A stretch of DNA of 64,000 nucleotides from Fen-1298 sp050015675 (lineage in GTDB: Bacteria > Bacteroidota > Ignavibacteria > UBA10030). Positions 1-9,499 of this stretch are shown in pieces. The stretch covers positions 41,713-105,712 of the forward strand of contig JBEKAY010000006.1 of assembly GCA_050015675.1 (NCBI GenBank), written 5' to 3'. The translations under genes and the position numbers were made by a program. Positions within the stretch are counted from its first letter, which is position 1; the number at the start of each line of letters is the position of its first letter. The notes beneath the pieces are model-generated. The model worked only from the letters and a program-made list of their open reading frames with translations. It was not told where the DNA came from and searched no databases.

Positions 1-1
1 C

Positions 2-397
2 GCAATCGCTTCGTATCAAGAATTGATCAAAGCGTATCCCGATAGCGCACGTACACCGGAAGCAGTCTATGCCATCGGAACAATTTATCAGAATCACAAA
101 CATTCATTCTATCAAGCAATTCAGACATTTCGCTTTCTTGTAGAAAAATATCCGAATCATGCCACCGCGCCTAATGCATCATTTCTTATTGGATTCATAT
201 ATAACAATCAATTGAAGAATATCGACTCAGCGCGAATTGCATACAATGACTTTCTCAAACGGTACCCCACAAACCAGTTGGTATTGGCGGTTCAGTTCGA
301 ACTAAGTAATCTCGGAAAAGATCCAGCAGAAATTCTGAAAGAGCAAGCGCAGATAGCGCAAAACGAAGAGAAACACGAGAAGAAGGTGAAGAAATAA
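2..397 (+). CDS. TPR-repeat protein, C-terminal part (5' end outside window)
   Basis: The reading frame is open from the first bases of the window, so this is the 3' end of a longer gene. The visible ~131 residues hold about three tetratricopeptide-like units of the periplasmic BamD/YbgF kind (YPDSARTPEAVYAIGTIY, YPNHATAPNASFLIGFIY, YPTNQLVLAVQFEL) and a lysine/glutamate-rich tail. Such proteins act as adaptor scaffolds in the envelope. The missing N-terminus prevents a precise assignment. A TTG lies in frame at 23 but reads as an internal codon because the repeat pattern continues upstream of it. Confidence 0.75.
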   Translation, partial: AIASYQELIKAYPDSARTPEAVYAIGTIYQNHKHSFYQAIQTFRFLVEKYPNHATAPNASFLIGFIYNNQLKNIDSARIAYNDFLKRYPTNQLVLAVQFELSNLGKDPAEILKEQAQIAQNEEKHEKKVKK

Positions 398-473
398 AGA
401 TAGAAGGCAGAAGCAGCTAAAGCAATCTAGATCCTAAAACCTAAAACCTCTTAGTTGATAACTGAAAACTATT
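398..473. repeat. Low-complexity word-repeat spacer
   Basis: The spacer is made of near-repeated short words (AGAAGGCAGAAGCAGC, then CCTAAAACCTAAAACCTC). Similar purine-rich then pyrimidine-rich strings occur at 34780-34919 and 41213-41315 and inside uvrA. No promoter was recognised in it. Confidence 0.4.
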
Positions 474-1370
474 TTGAACGAATCTCTCAAATATCTCAAA
501 CCTGCCGTCGTTGCCCAACTTGCGAACATGGAATTACGCGCACGATTAGTGGTGGAGGGATTCATCACTGGATTGCACAAAAGTCCGTATCACGGCTTCA
601 GTGTTGAATTCACCGAGCATCGCCAATATATGCCGGGTGATGAAATCAAACACATCGATTGGAAGGTGTATGGAAAAACCGACCGTTTCTACATCAAACA
701 ATTTGAGGAAGAGACAAATCTTAAATCGTACCTGATCGTTGATGCGAGCCGGTCAATGGATTATGCATCAAAGGGAAATATCAAGAAGTTTGAATATGCC
801 TCGTATGTTGCTGCCGCGTTATCATATATGATGATCGAACAGCGCGATGCAGTGGGGCTGACATTATTTGATGAAGGGATTCGCGTTTCATTACTGCCGC
901 GAGCCACACGCTCGTATCTGAAAGAAATTCTGAAAGAATTGGAATCTGCACAGCCCGCAAAGAAAACCGGAACGTCGGCATCATTAAATCTTATTGCTGA
1001 ACAAATTAAGCGGCGCGGACTCGTTATCGTCTTAAGTGATCTATTTGATAAACCGGAAGCAGTGATGACAGCGTTAAAACATTTTCGACACAAAGGACAT
1101 GAAGTTGTTGTGATGCAAATATTAGATCCGCTGGAGAGATCGTTTGCGTTTGACGGTGATGCAATCTTCAAAGACTTAGAAACACGGGAAGAACTCATGA
1201 CACAGCCGTGGCACATTCAAAAAGCATATCAACAATCGATGCATGAGTTTCTCGATTTCTACAAGCGACAATGCCGCGACAATAACATCGACTATGTTCT
1301 GCTGGATACGAGCACGCCGTTCGACAAGGCACTGTTTGAATATTTAAATAAACGAAAAAGAATGAATTAA
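474..1370 (+). CDS. DUF58 family protein (vWA-like)
   Basis: The 298-residue product matches the DUF58 family usually encoded beside MoxR AAA ATPases. Visible signatures are the N-terminal block ELRARLVVEGFITGLHKSP, then GFSVEFTEHRQYMPGDEIKHIDWKVYGKTD, then a von Willebrand-like segment starting LIVDASRSMDY, a degenerate MIDAS (DxSxS) motif. Family members are thought to be cytoplasmic partners of MoxR chaperones in envelope or stress functions. The start is TTG because a stop codon sits just upstream in frame and the conserved N-terminus begins within 20 residues; no strong Shine-Dalgarno is visible. The MoxR partner, if present, would be upstream of the window. Confidence 0.85.
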   Translation: MNESLKYLKPAVVAQLANMELRARLVVEGFITGLHKSPYHGFSVEFTEHRQYMPGDEIKHIDWKVYGKTDRFYIKQFEEETNLKSYLIVDASRSMDYASKGNIKKFEYASYVAAALSYMMIEQRDAVGLTLFDEGIRVSLLPRATRSYLKEILKELESAQPAKKTGTSASLNLIAEQIKRRGLVIVLSDLFDKPEAVMTALKHFRHKGHEVVVMQILDPLERSFAFDGDAIFKDLETREELMTQPWHIQKAYQQSMHEFLDFYKRQCRDNNIDYVLLDTSTPFDKALFEYLNKRKRMN

Positions 1371-1463
1371 AGAAGCAGTCAGTAATCAGTTGGCAGTGGT
1401 CAGGATGAAGTACCGTGTCGAAAGCAGCTATTCATTTCGCAATCCACAATTTGAGATTCGCAA

Positions 1464-4355
1464 TTGCCTGAAGATAAAATTATAGTTCGCGGTGCACGCG
1501 TACACAATCTGAAGAATATCGATGTTGACATTCCTCGCGATTCATTGACTGTTATCACAGGTCTTTCAGGATCTGGAAAGTCGAGCCTGGCGTTCGATAC
1601 AATCTATGCCGAGGGACAGCGCCGATACGTTGAAAGTCTTTCTACATACGCACGCCAATTTCTTGATGTCATGGAACGTCCCGATGTTGATTTTATCGAG
1701 GGGCTGAGTCCGTCCATTTCCATTGAACAAAGAACCATCAGCACAAATCCGCGCTCAACAATTGGCACCGTTACAGAAATCTACGACTATCTTCGCCTAC
1801 TCTTCGCGCGTGTCGGAACGCAATTCTGCTACAACTGCGGCCGCAAAGTTCAGCGACAATCGATCGACCAAATCATCGAAGCTATTCTGAACTATCCGCA
1901 TGGTTCGAAGCTTCAGATTTTAGCACCCATCGTTAAAGGCCGTAAAGGGCATTATCGGGAATTGTTCGAGCGCATTATTAAAGATGGATTTCTCCGTGTC
2001 CGAGTCGATGGCGAAGTGCGGCAAATCGAAAAGGGAATGAAGGTTGACCGCTATAAAATTCACACGATTGAAATTGTCGTTGACAGAATTGTATTGAAGA
2101 AGGAAATGCGTTCGCGCATTGCCGATTCAGTCGAGATGGCGCTGCGTTATGGCGAAGGGGTTCTGATTGTCAATGATGGCGAAAAGGATCAGCTCTTCAG
2201 TCAAAAATCATCATGTCATGAATGTGGAATCAGCTATGAAGAACCGGCGCCGAACTCGTTTTCATTCAACACGCCGGCAGGATATTGTCCAAAGTGTGAA
2301 GGACTTGGCGAATTGCGTGCATTCGATATGAAACTCATTATTCCCAATGAAGACCTCTCCATCAATCAAGAAGGACTTGCTCCGATGGGCAAACCGCGTC
2401 AGACATGGATGTTCAGTCAGATTAGCGCAGTGGCAAAGAAATATAACTTCGATTTCGATACACACATAAAAAATATTTCCACAGAAGCGCGTGACGTGTT
2501 ATTCTATGGATCGCACGGCGAGAAATTGGAAATTGAATACACCCACGATAAAACCGGACGCGTGCAAATCTACAAGCACCGCTTCGAAGGTCTTCTCAAA
2601 ATGTTAGATCGTTGGTACGAAGACACATCTTCTAATCAAGTGCGGGATTGGGTAGAATCATTTATGGCGACGAGTCCTTGTGAAGTGTGCAAAGGCGGCC
2701 GGCTGCGGAAGGAAAGTCTCTCTATTCGTTTAGAAAATGCGGGGACAGGCGAGCAAACGAATATTCATGATATAGTGAATCTCTCCATTACACGTGCCAG
2801 GCAATTCTTTGAAAACCTCACACTCAATTCACGCGAAGAAGAAATTGCCCGTCAAGTATTGAAAGAAATACGACAACGCTTAGACTTTCTGTTGAATGTA
2901 GGTTTGAGTTATCTCACACTTGATCGCCCTGCGCGGACACTTTCCGGCGGTGAAGGACAGCGTATTCGTCTCGCTACGCAGATTGGAACTCAGCTTGTTG
3001 GTGTGCTTTACATTTTAGATGAGCCGAGCATTGGCTTGCATCAACGCGATAACATTAAGTTGATTGATTCTCTCAAATCACTCCGTGATCTAGGCAACAC
3101 TGTCATTGTCGTCGAACATGATAAACAGATGATTGAAAGCGCCGATTATGTTGTCGACCTCGGACCGCGTGCAGGGGAACATGGCGGACATGTTGTGGTG
3201 ACAGGAACACCGGAACAATTAAAAATGAAAAATGGTAAAAGGAAAAAGGACAAGAAGGCCAATTCCCAATTCCCAATCACCAATCACCAATCTCTTACGT
3301 CCACATATCTTCGAGGTGAACACAAGATAGACATTCCTAAAAAGCGACGGCGGGGAAATGAAAAGTTTCTTCTCATAAAAGGAGCAGTGGGCAATAATCT
3401 CAAGAATGTTTCTTTGCAAGTTCCACTTGCAACATTTGTGTGCATTACAGGCGTGAGTGGTTCTGGAAAATCTACTCTGATCAATGAAACGTTGTATCCA
3501 ATTCTATCGCGCAAGTTTTACAAGACGAAACTCGTTCCGCTTCCTTACAAATCCATAGATGGATTGCAGCACATCGATAAAGTCATAGACATAGACCAGT
3601 CGCCTATTGGCAGAACACCGAGATCAAATCCTGCAACTTACACGGGGCTATTCACGCTTATACGGGATTTGTTCACGCAATTGCCTGAGGCACAGATTCG
3701 CGGTTACAAAGCAGGACGATTCAGCTTCAATGTTAAAGGCGGGCGGTGTGAGAATTGCGAAGGCGATGGAGTTAGAAAAATTGAAATGAATTTTTTGCCC
3801 GATGTTTATGTCCATTGCGATGTTTGCAATGGTAAGAGATACAACCGCGAAACGCTTGAAGTGCACTATAAGGGAAAATCGATTGCCGATGTGCTGAGTA
3901 TGACGGTCGATGAAGCGATGGAACAGTTCAGCGAGCTGCCGCGTATTCATCGGCATTTGCAAACGCTTCATGATGTTGGAATGGGTTACATTCGTTTGGG
4001 TCAGCAAGCCACCACACTTTCCGGCGGCGAAGCGCAGCGTGTGAAGCTCTCAACAGAACTTTCGAAAATCGGTACCGGCAAAACACTGTACATTCTCGAC
4101 GAGCCGACAACAGGATTACATTTTGAAGATATCCGGATGCTTCTTCTTGTACTGAACAGATTGGTTGATAAAGGAAACACTGTCATCGTTATCGAACACA
4201 ATCTCGATGTGATTAAAACTGCGGACTGGATTGTTGATTTAGGACCCGACGGCGGAGACGAAGGAGGCGAGATTGTTGCTGAAGGAACGCCGGAAGAAGT
4301 GGCGATGAATCAACGATCGTACACGGGAGAATCTTTAAAAAGGGAGTTGAAATGA
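1464..4355 (+). CDS. uvrA: Excinuclease ABC subunit A
   Basis: This 963-residue product is the damage-recognition ATPase of nucleotide excision repair. Two ABC modules are visible: Walker A GLSGSGKSSLAFDT near residue 35 and GVSGSGKSTL near residue 665. Each has a signature LSGGE motif and a zinc-binding cysteine set (CYNCG, CHECG, CEVC; then CENCEGDG, CDVC). The start is TTG, since the usual 'I.VRGARVHNLKNI' opening follows within a few residues. The linker between the ABC modules carries an odd, lysine-rich and then repeat-encoded stretch (about residues 587-612) that is normally shorter; see the repeat entry there. The 3' end overlaps the convergent glycosylase gene by 21 bp. Confidence 0.97.
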   Translation: MPEDKIIVRGARVHNLKNIDVDIPRDSLTVITGLSGSGKSSLAFDTIYAEGQRRYVESLSTYARQFLDVMERPDVDFIEGLSPSISIEQRTISTNPRSTIGTVTEIYDYLRLLFARVGTQFCYNCGRKVQRQSIDQIIEAILNYPHGSKLQILAPIVKGRKGHYRELFERIIKDGFLRVRVDGEVRQIEKGMKVDRYKIHTIEIVVDRIVLKKEMRSRIADSVEMALRYGEGVLIVNDGEKDQLFSQKSSCHECGISYEEPAPNSFSFNTPAGYCPKCEGLGELRAFDMKLIIPNEDLSINQEGLAPMGKPRQTWMFSQISAVAKKYNFDFDTHIKNISTEARDVLFYGSHGEKLEIEYTHDKTGRVQIYKHRFEGLLKMLDRWYEDTSSNQVRDWVESFMATSPCEVCKGGRLRKESLSIRLENAGTGEQTNIHDIVNLSITRARQFFENLTLNSREEEIARQVLKEIRQRLDFLLNVGLSYLTLDRPARTLSGGEGQRIRLATQIGTQLVGVLYILDEPSIGLHQRDNIKLIDSLKSLRDLGNTVIVVEHDKQMIESADYVVDLGPRAGEHGGHVVVTGTPEQLKMKNGKRKKDKKANSQFPITNHQSLTSTYLRGEHKIDIPKKRRRGNEKFLLIKGAVGNNLKNVSLQVPLATFVCITGVSGSGKSTLINETLYPILSRKFYKTKLVPLPYKSIDGLQHIDKVIDIDQSPIGRTPRSNPATYTGLFTLIRDLFTQLPEAQIRGYKAGRFSFNVKGGRCENCEGDGVRKIEMNFLPDVYVHCDVCNGKRYNRETLEVHYKGKSIADVLSMTVDEAMEQFSELPRIHRHLQTLHDVGMGYIRLGQQATTLSGGEAQRVKLSTELSKIGTGKTLYILDEPTTGLHFEDIRMLLLVLNRLVDKGNTVIVIEHNLDVIKTADWIVDLGPDGGDEGGEIVAEGTPEEVAMNQRSYTGESLKRELK
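3222..3298 (+). repeat. Word-repeat insertion inside uvrA
   Basis: An A-rich purine stretch is followed by heptamer repeats: AATTCCC twice at 3261-3274, AATCACC twice at 3275-3288, then AATC. It stays in frame and encodes a basic stretch followed by NSQFPITNHQ in the linker between the two ABC modules. The composition matches the intergenic word-repeat spacers in this window, so it looks like such an element taken into the coding frame. Confidence 0.6.
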
Positions 4356-4964
4356 TTTATATGTCTTATCCAACTTTGATACCCAAGGATTTCCCACAAT
4401 AAAAAATCTCCACTTCTTTTCTACTCCTTGTTGAATTCCGATTCGTGACGAACGCTTAATGCGCTTTGAAGGAATGGGTTCGCCGTCGGTAATAGTGATT
4501 TCGCTATTCAGTAAATTTAAGCCGTTTTCTTTGCGCGCAATGCCAAATGCTTTACAGAACTTTGCTGGGCCGTTTGTAAGATTAATAAGTGATTTAAGAT
4601 TTTGTGATTTGTTAGAACCATATCGATTTATTTTCATCACTTCAATTCCGGCTAAAGGTTCAATAGCACGAATTAATACCGCTTCTCCAATTCCTTCCTT
4701 TCCCGTTACTACATTAGCACAGAAATGCATACCATAAGTGAAATAGACATACAAATGTCCGCCTTCCCAAAACATCACATCGTTACGCTTAGTTCTTCCA
4801 TGAAAAGCATGAGATGCCGGATCTCCTTTGCAATAAGCTTCAACTTCAACAATTTTTCCAATCAGCAATTTTGTGCCGACTTTCCTAACGATGTGCTTGC
4901 CAAGAAGGTTATGAGCAACTTGAAGTGTCGGGCGAAGATAGAAAGAGCGGGGGAGTGGTCTCAA
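4335..4964 (-). CDS. DNA-3-methyladenine glycosylase (AAG/MPG family)
   Basis: The 209-residue product fits the AAG/MPG base-excision family in length. Visible motifs include LLGKHIVRK, the catalytic-region block IVEVEAYCKGDPASHAFHGRTKRN, YVYFTYGMHFCANVV and VLIRAIEP, followed by LTNGPAKFCKAFGI. It should excise alkylated purines to start base-excision repair. The start is TTG. It converges on uvrA and overlaps its end by 21 bp, so two repair genes share this locus on opposite strands. Confidence 0.93.
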   Translation of the reverse strand: MRPLPRSFYLRPTLQVAHNLLGKHIVRKVGTKLLIGKIVEVEAYCKGDPASHAFHGRTKRNDVMFWEGGHLYVYFTYGMHFCANVVTGKEGIGEAVLIRAIEPLAGIEVMKINRYGSNKSQNLKSLINLTNGPAKFCKAFGIARKENGLNLLNSEITITDGEPIPSKRIKRSSRIGIQQGVEKKWRFFIVGNPWVSKLDKTYKSFQLPF

Positions 4965-5027
4965 GGATCAATTAAAAATGATAAAATGAAAAATAAAAGA
5001 TATCTATCATTAATTTCCAACTTTAAA

Positions 5028-6689
5028 TCAACGTTTCTCAAACTCTGTCATAATCTTATCAATCTCGGCTTCGCTAATGCCCGTTCCGAATTTTGACTCA
5101 GAAGGTTTTGAAGTTTTAGATTCTATCTTCTGCTGTGGTTTTATATCTGCTAGCTGCTGATTACTGGCTAATGGTTTCGTTTCTGTCAAAACATTCCCCG
5201 CTTTCAATCTAATCCGTTCGTCAATTTCATCCATCCATGATTTAACTGGATGCTCAGAGGTAAAAGATTGAAATATTTTTGCAGGTGCTGACGCTTTGTG
5301 GACTTCTTCCGCGGGTTGTCCGCCAAATTTCTCCGGTGGATTGATTGGATGAGTTTCGAATGTCAATCGTTTGATGTTTATCAAATGTCTTGCAGACACA
5401 TTTTCAGAAACAATGGATCCGCCCCACGTGCCAGGACCGAGTGTGAGAGACGGCATCAAATCATTTGTATAACCAATCGCACCGAGCGAAGATGTAGTGT
5501 TCACAAGAATTCTAAATGCCGGTTTCTCTAATCCAAATTTTAAAATGATTTCTGAATCGCTGGAGTGAATCACCATCGAGTGACCTATGCCACCGAATTC
5601 CAGCATTTCTATGCAGCGATGACATCCTTCTAACCAACCATCCACGGTGAACATCGAAAGCACAGGCGAAAGCTTCTCGCGCGATAGCGGATATTCTTTG
5701 CCAACTGCCGATATTTCTGCAATGATACATGTTGTGTCATGTGGAACTTCGAAGCCGGCTTTTTCCGCAATAAATTTTGGAGACTTGCCGACGACCTCCG
5801 CATTCAACGCGCCGCGCGGGTCAAACATCAATCGTGATAATCGTTCTTTTTCTTCGGGGGAAGCAAAGTAAGCTCCGCGCCGTTTGAATTCTTCAACCGC
5901 TAATTTCTTAATTGGCGCATCGAGAATAACCCCGGATTCAGTAGAACAAAGCACACCCCAATCGAATGATTTTCCGAAAACGATATCGGCAACAGCTTTC
6001 TTTACATTTGCGGTGCGCTCTATGAACGATGGCACGTTTCCAGGTCCGACACCGTATGCCGGTTTACCGGAACTGTATGCTGCCTTTACCATTGCACTTG
6101 AACCTGTGGCAAGAATAATTGCAGTAAGTTTGTGTTTCATCAATTCGTTGATGCCCTCGTTTGTCGGATTTGACATACATTGTATCAATCCTTTAGGGGC
6201 GCCTGCTGATTCCGCCGCTTGTGTGAGGATACGTGCAGCTTCGAGCGTGCAGGTAACAGATTTTGGATGCGGACTTGCAACGAGAGCATTGCGCCCTTTG
6301 AGTGCAATGATGGACTTGAACATCATCGTGGAGGTTGGATTCGTGGAAGGAATAAGAGTTGCAACCACGCCCATCGGTTCTCCGATTTCAATTATCCGTT
6401 TCTCTTTATCGTCGTTAATAACGCCGACGGTCTTGAGGTCTTTGATCGATTCCCAGACACGTTTCGTAGCGAATTCATTCTTAAGCTTTTTATCCGCCAC
6501 TTTACCGAAGCCGGTTTCCTCTACTGCCATCTTTGCAAGTTTCTCCGCTGCAGTGAAACCTGCATCAGCCATTGTTTTGACAACCTTGTCGACTTTTTCC
6601 TGTGTGAAACTTTTAAACGCAAGCTGTGCTTCTTTGGCGCGGGTAAGGAGATCGCGTGCTTCCTGAATTGATTGGAGATCTTTATCCAT
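5028..6689 (-). CDS. CoA-acylating aldehyde dehydrogenase with C-terminal tail
   Basis: The 553-residue product resembles acetylating acetaldehyde dehydrogenases (EutE/PduP/AdhE-N), which interconvert an aldehyde plus CoA and acyl-CoA with NAD. Visible are the nucleotide-binding segment IPSTNPTSTMMFKS, the GVGPGNVPSF loop and the catalytic cysteine near residue 248 (WGVLCSTESG). The catalytic fold appears to end near residue 495. About 55 extra residues follow: a polar Pro/Lys/Ser linker, then a short amphipathic helix (SEAEIDKIMTEFEKR). That layout is typical of microcompartment encapsulation peptides, but no shell gene lies in the window. ATG start with an AGGA upstream. Confidence 0.88.
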   Translation of the reverse strand: MDKDLQSIQEARDLLTRAKEAQLAFKSFTQEKVDKVVKTMADAGFTAAEKLAKMAVEETGFGKVADKKLKNEFATKRVWESIKDLKTVGVINDDKEKRIIEIGEPMGVVATLIPSTNPTSTMMFKSIIALKGRNALVASPHPKSVTCTLEAARILTQAAESAGAPKGLIQCMSNPTNEGINELMKHKLTAIILATGSSAMVKAAYSSGKPAYGVGPGNVPSFIERTANVKKAVADIVFGKSFDWGVLCSTESGVILDAPIKKLAVEEFKRRGAYFASPEEKERLSRLMFDPRGALNAEVVGKSPKFIAEKAGFEVPHDTTCIIAEISAVGKEYPLSREKLSPVLSMFTVDGWLEGCHRCIEMLEFGGIGHSMVIHSSDSEIILKFGLEKPAFRILVNTTSSLGAIGYTNDLMPSLTLGPGTWGGSIVSENVSARHLINIKRLTFETHPINPPEKFGGQPAEEVHKASAPAKIFQSFTSEHPVKSWMDEIDERIRLKAGNVLTETKPLASNQQLADIKPQQKIESKTSKPSESKFGTGISEAEIDKIMTEFEKR

Positions 6690-6813
6690 AGTCCTATTCC
6701 TACTCTTTTTCCAATACTTATTGAAACGAATGTAAATCTATTTCTAATGACAATCAATTTACACAACCGCTTGTTTCTCAACAAATGCGGTTCTACATTG
6801 AAAATAAATCTCT

Positions 6814-7563
6814 ATGCGATGGAAACTTGAAAATATCCTAAAGAAGAATGGCGGCGGTATCCTGCTGGAAGACGATGCCGTTATTGTTCTCAACAAACCC
6901 GCCGGATTATTAGTGCTGCCGGATCGGTTCGACAGGAACTTGATTAATCTTTATGAGTTACTGAAGGAAACATTCGGAACTATTTTTGTCGTGCACAGAA
7001 TTGATAGAGAGACCAGCGGCGTGGTACTCTTTGCCAAGACTGCCGAAGCGCATATGCTCCTTAATACTGCATTTGAAAAACGGCAAGTGGAAAAAATATA
7101 TCGGGCAATTGTTGTTGGCTCGCCAACCAGTGATAATGGCTGTATCAATCTGCCGATTGCAGAGAATGAACACGGTGTGAGAAAGATGAAGATCGATAAG
7201 AAGAACGGAAAGGAAGCGATTACAGATTATCAGGTAATTGAAAAATTTAAAGGCTACGCACTCATTGAAGCAAAGCCGCATACAGGGCGCACACACCAAA
7301 TTCGTATTCACTTGAGCGCCATCCGATTGCCGATTCTTGCTGATCCTTTGTATAGTAACAGCGGCTGGTTTTTTCTTTCGAGCATCAAACGAAATTACAA
7401 TTCGAGCGGAGAAGAGAAGCCGCTTTTAGCGCGGACAGCACTTCACGCTTTTTCTCTTTCCTTTATTCATCCAGCGACAGGCGAGAAGATGTCAAGTGAA
7501 GCGCCAATGCCTAAAGATATGGAAACGGTATTAAAAGTTTTGAGAAAATATGAGGGAAGATAA
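6814..7563 (+). CDS. RluA-family RNA pseudouridine synthase
   Basis: The 249-residue product has the RluA-type catalytic motif HRIDRETSGVVLFAKT, whose Asp is the nucleophile, and the conserved KPHTGRTHQIRIHLSAI block. It should isomerise uridine to pseudouridine in rRNA or tRNA. There is no S4 domain at the N-terminus and the protein is shorter than RluD, so it is closer to the RluA/TruC size class. The exact RNA target cannot be read from the sequence. Confidence 0.92.
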   Translation: MRWKLENILKKNGGGILLEDDAVIVLNKPAGLLVLPDRFDRNLINLYELLKETFGTIFVVHRIDRETSGVVLFAKTAEAHMLLNTAFEKRQVEKIYRAIVVGSPTSDNGCINLPIAENEHGVRKMKIDKKNGKEAITDYQVIEKFKGYALIEAKPHTGRTHQIRIHLSAIRLPILADPLYSNSGWFFLSSIKRNYNSSGEEKPLLARTALHAFSLSFIHPATGEKMSSEAPMPKDMETVLKVLRKYEGR

Positions 7564-7584
7564 AGAGTGAGCAGCATTTCGATT

Positions 7585-9474
7585 TCAATTGATTGCTCCA
7601 CCAAAAAGCGATAACGGAAAGTCTGTTTCCACTTTTGTCCAAGTGGTCCCGCCGTTTGTTGTTCTCAGAATTATTCCTCCAGCTCCAACGATGATACCTT
7701 GTTTTTCATCGAAGAATTGAATTGAGCGTAAGTCGTTGGTAGATTGACTATTAATCTCAGTCCACTTTGTCCCGCCATCCAGAGTATGTAAAATTGTTCC
7801 CTCTGTTCCAACAACAAATACATTAGTTGAATCGATACAGAAAGCGTCAAACAATTCCTTTGTAGTTCCGCTCACTTGTGATATCCACGTTTTGCCTTTG
7901 TCTGTAGATCGTAAAATTATTCCGTCTGCACCGACGACGATGAATGTGGATTTAGAAAGAAGCACTGTAGAATTTAGCCAGCTTGTTGTTCCGCTTTCCT
8001 GTGGTGACCATGTTGCTCCGCCATCGCTCGTGCCTATAATTGTTCCCATTGCTCCGACGGAAATCCCAGTTTTATAGTCAATGAATGCAATATCGCGCAG
8101 ATGGTTGATAGTACCCGATTGCTGTTTGATCCACGTTGTGCCGCCGTTCGTTGTCTTCAGCATAATGCCATAATCGCCAACTACTATTCCGGAATCACTG
8201 CTTGTGAAGCATGCGCGGAATAATGGTCTGGCGGTTGAACTCACTTGAGTCATCCAAGTCGCGCCAGCATTATTCGTGTGAAGAATAACACCGCCATTTC
8301 CTACGGCAATGGCGTTCGATTGATCTATTGCGGTAACTGCCATGAGAGTGTTCTCTGTGATGCCATCAATTTTTGTCCACGTTGCACCGAAATCTTTTGA
8401 CTGAAGAATTAAACCATTCGCTCCCACGGCAGTAGCAATGTTCTTTTTTTGAAATCCACCAGGAAGAGATAGTATCCCTGCCAGTGCAACCGGTTTTTCC
8501 AGTACGGGTGTCATAATATTCCAGGTGACTGCGCCGTCAGTTGTTCGAAGAATTGTTTGCTGAGCCCCAACTGCAACACCAACTCTTGCACTCACAAACG
8601 CAGCTGAAATAATTGTGCTGCGTATAAAACTTGTTTGTTTCAGCCAATTTGTTCCTCTTGCATTGGAGGTAAGGATTGTTGCAGAAGCACCTGCGGCGAT
8701 AGAAAAATTTGGAGAGGGGAAGGCAGTACAAAAAAGTGTTTGCGTGATGCCGCTTGGTTCTAACGTCCAGCTTATGCCGCCATTTGTGGTGTGGAGAATG
8801 GTCCCGTTCTCACCGACAATGATTCCATTATTCAATCCATTAAAAGATACAGAGTAAAAATTATAAGTGATGAATGAAGATGAAAGGTTTGTCCATGTAT
8901 TTCCATCATCTGTGGTGCGAAGAATTGTTCCGTGATCACCGACAGCGATTCCTGTTTTGTTGTCCGTGAAGACCACGCTGTTGAGGGTGAGACGAACACC
9001 GCTTGTTTGCATGAACCAATTATTTCCGCCATCGAGAGAGTGATAGATCGTGCCATTCTCACCAACAGCAGTGCCGATCATCTCTGCGCTGAAAAAGATT
9101 GAACGCAATGCTACCGTAGAGTTGCTGAGTTTATTTATCCAAGATATTCCACCATTTGTCGTCATAAGAAGAACACCATTTGCACCGACGGCAAATCCAT
9201 GCGATGAATTTATAAAAGCTACTCCATTCAGGGAAGTTGTTAAGTGATTGACATTGCGCCACATTGACCATGTGTTGCCCATGTCGGTTGAGCGCGCAAT
9301 AGTTCCGCTATCGCCAACGGCAACAACGGTGTTTGCATCCGCAAATGTTATTCCTTGGAATGACACTGCGTCTGACGGTGCGTTTTGGGAATAAGCAGAT
9401 TTCCATCCAGCTAAACTCATTATACAATAAATGAAGATCAGCAGCCTTGGAATATTCCACTCATGCTTTTGCAT
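7585..9474 (-). CDS. Secreted Ycf48-like/BNR repeat protein
   Basis: A signal peptide (hydrophobic stretch LLIFIYCIMSLAGWKSAYSQ) is followed by 14 repeats of about 43 residues, each with a core like 'AVGxxGTILRTTDGGxTW'. This is the Ycf48/sialidase-like beta-propeller repeat. Fourteen units would make two seven-bladed propellers or one long array. No C-terminal secretion sorting domain is obvious, and the last repeat runs almost to the stop codon. A secreted binding role is likely; the ligand is unknown. Confidence 0.88.
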   Translation of the reverse strand: MQKHEWNIPRLLIFIYCIMSLAGWKSAYSQNAPSDAVSFQGITFADANTVVAVGDSGTIARSTDMGNTWSMWRNVNHLTTSLNGVAFINSSHGFAVGANGVLLMTTNGGISWINKLSNSTVALRSIFFSAEMIGTAVGENGTIYHSLDGGNNWFMQTSGVRLTLNSVVFTDNKTGIAVGDHGTILRTTDDGNTWTNLSSSFITYNFYSVSFNGLNNGIIVGENGTILHTTNGGISWTLEPSGITQTLFCTAFPSPNFSIAAGASATILTSNARGTNWLKQTSFIRSTIISAAFVSARVGVAVGAQQTILRTTDGAVTWNIMTPVLEKPVALAGILSLPGGFQKKNIATAVGANGLILQSKDFGATWTKIDGITENTLMAVTAIDQSNAIAVGNGGVILHTNNAGATWMTQVSSTARPLFRACFTSSDSGIVVGDYGIMLKTTNGGTTWIKQQSGTINHLRDIAFIDYKTGISVGAMGTIIGTSDGGATWSPQESGTTSWLNSTVLLSKSTFIVVGADGIILRSTDKGKTWISQVSGTTKELFDAFCIDSTNVFVVGTEGTILHTLDGGTKWTEINSQSTNDLRSIQFFDEKQGIIVGAGGIILRTTNGGTTWTKVETDFPLSLFGGAIN

Positions 9475-9499
9475 ATTTCATTTTCCTCAGGTTCTGATG

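Noticed and set aside
761..1216. 151-codon minus-strand frame inside the DUF58 gene
   Set aside because: Shadow of a conserved gene; composition is not protein-like.
5884..6666. 260-codon open frame on the plus strand
   Set aside because: It lies antisense to the well-supported aldehyde dehydrogenase and has no family features.
5028..6689. Part of a local microcompartment operon
   Set aside because: No shell or partner genes lie within the window; only the tail hints at it.
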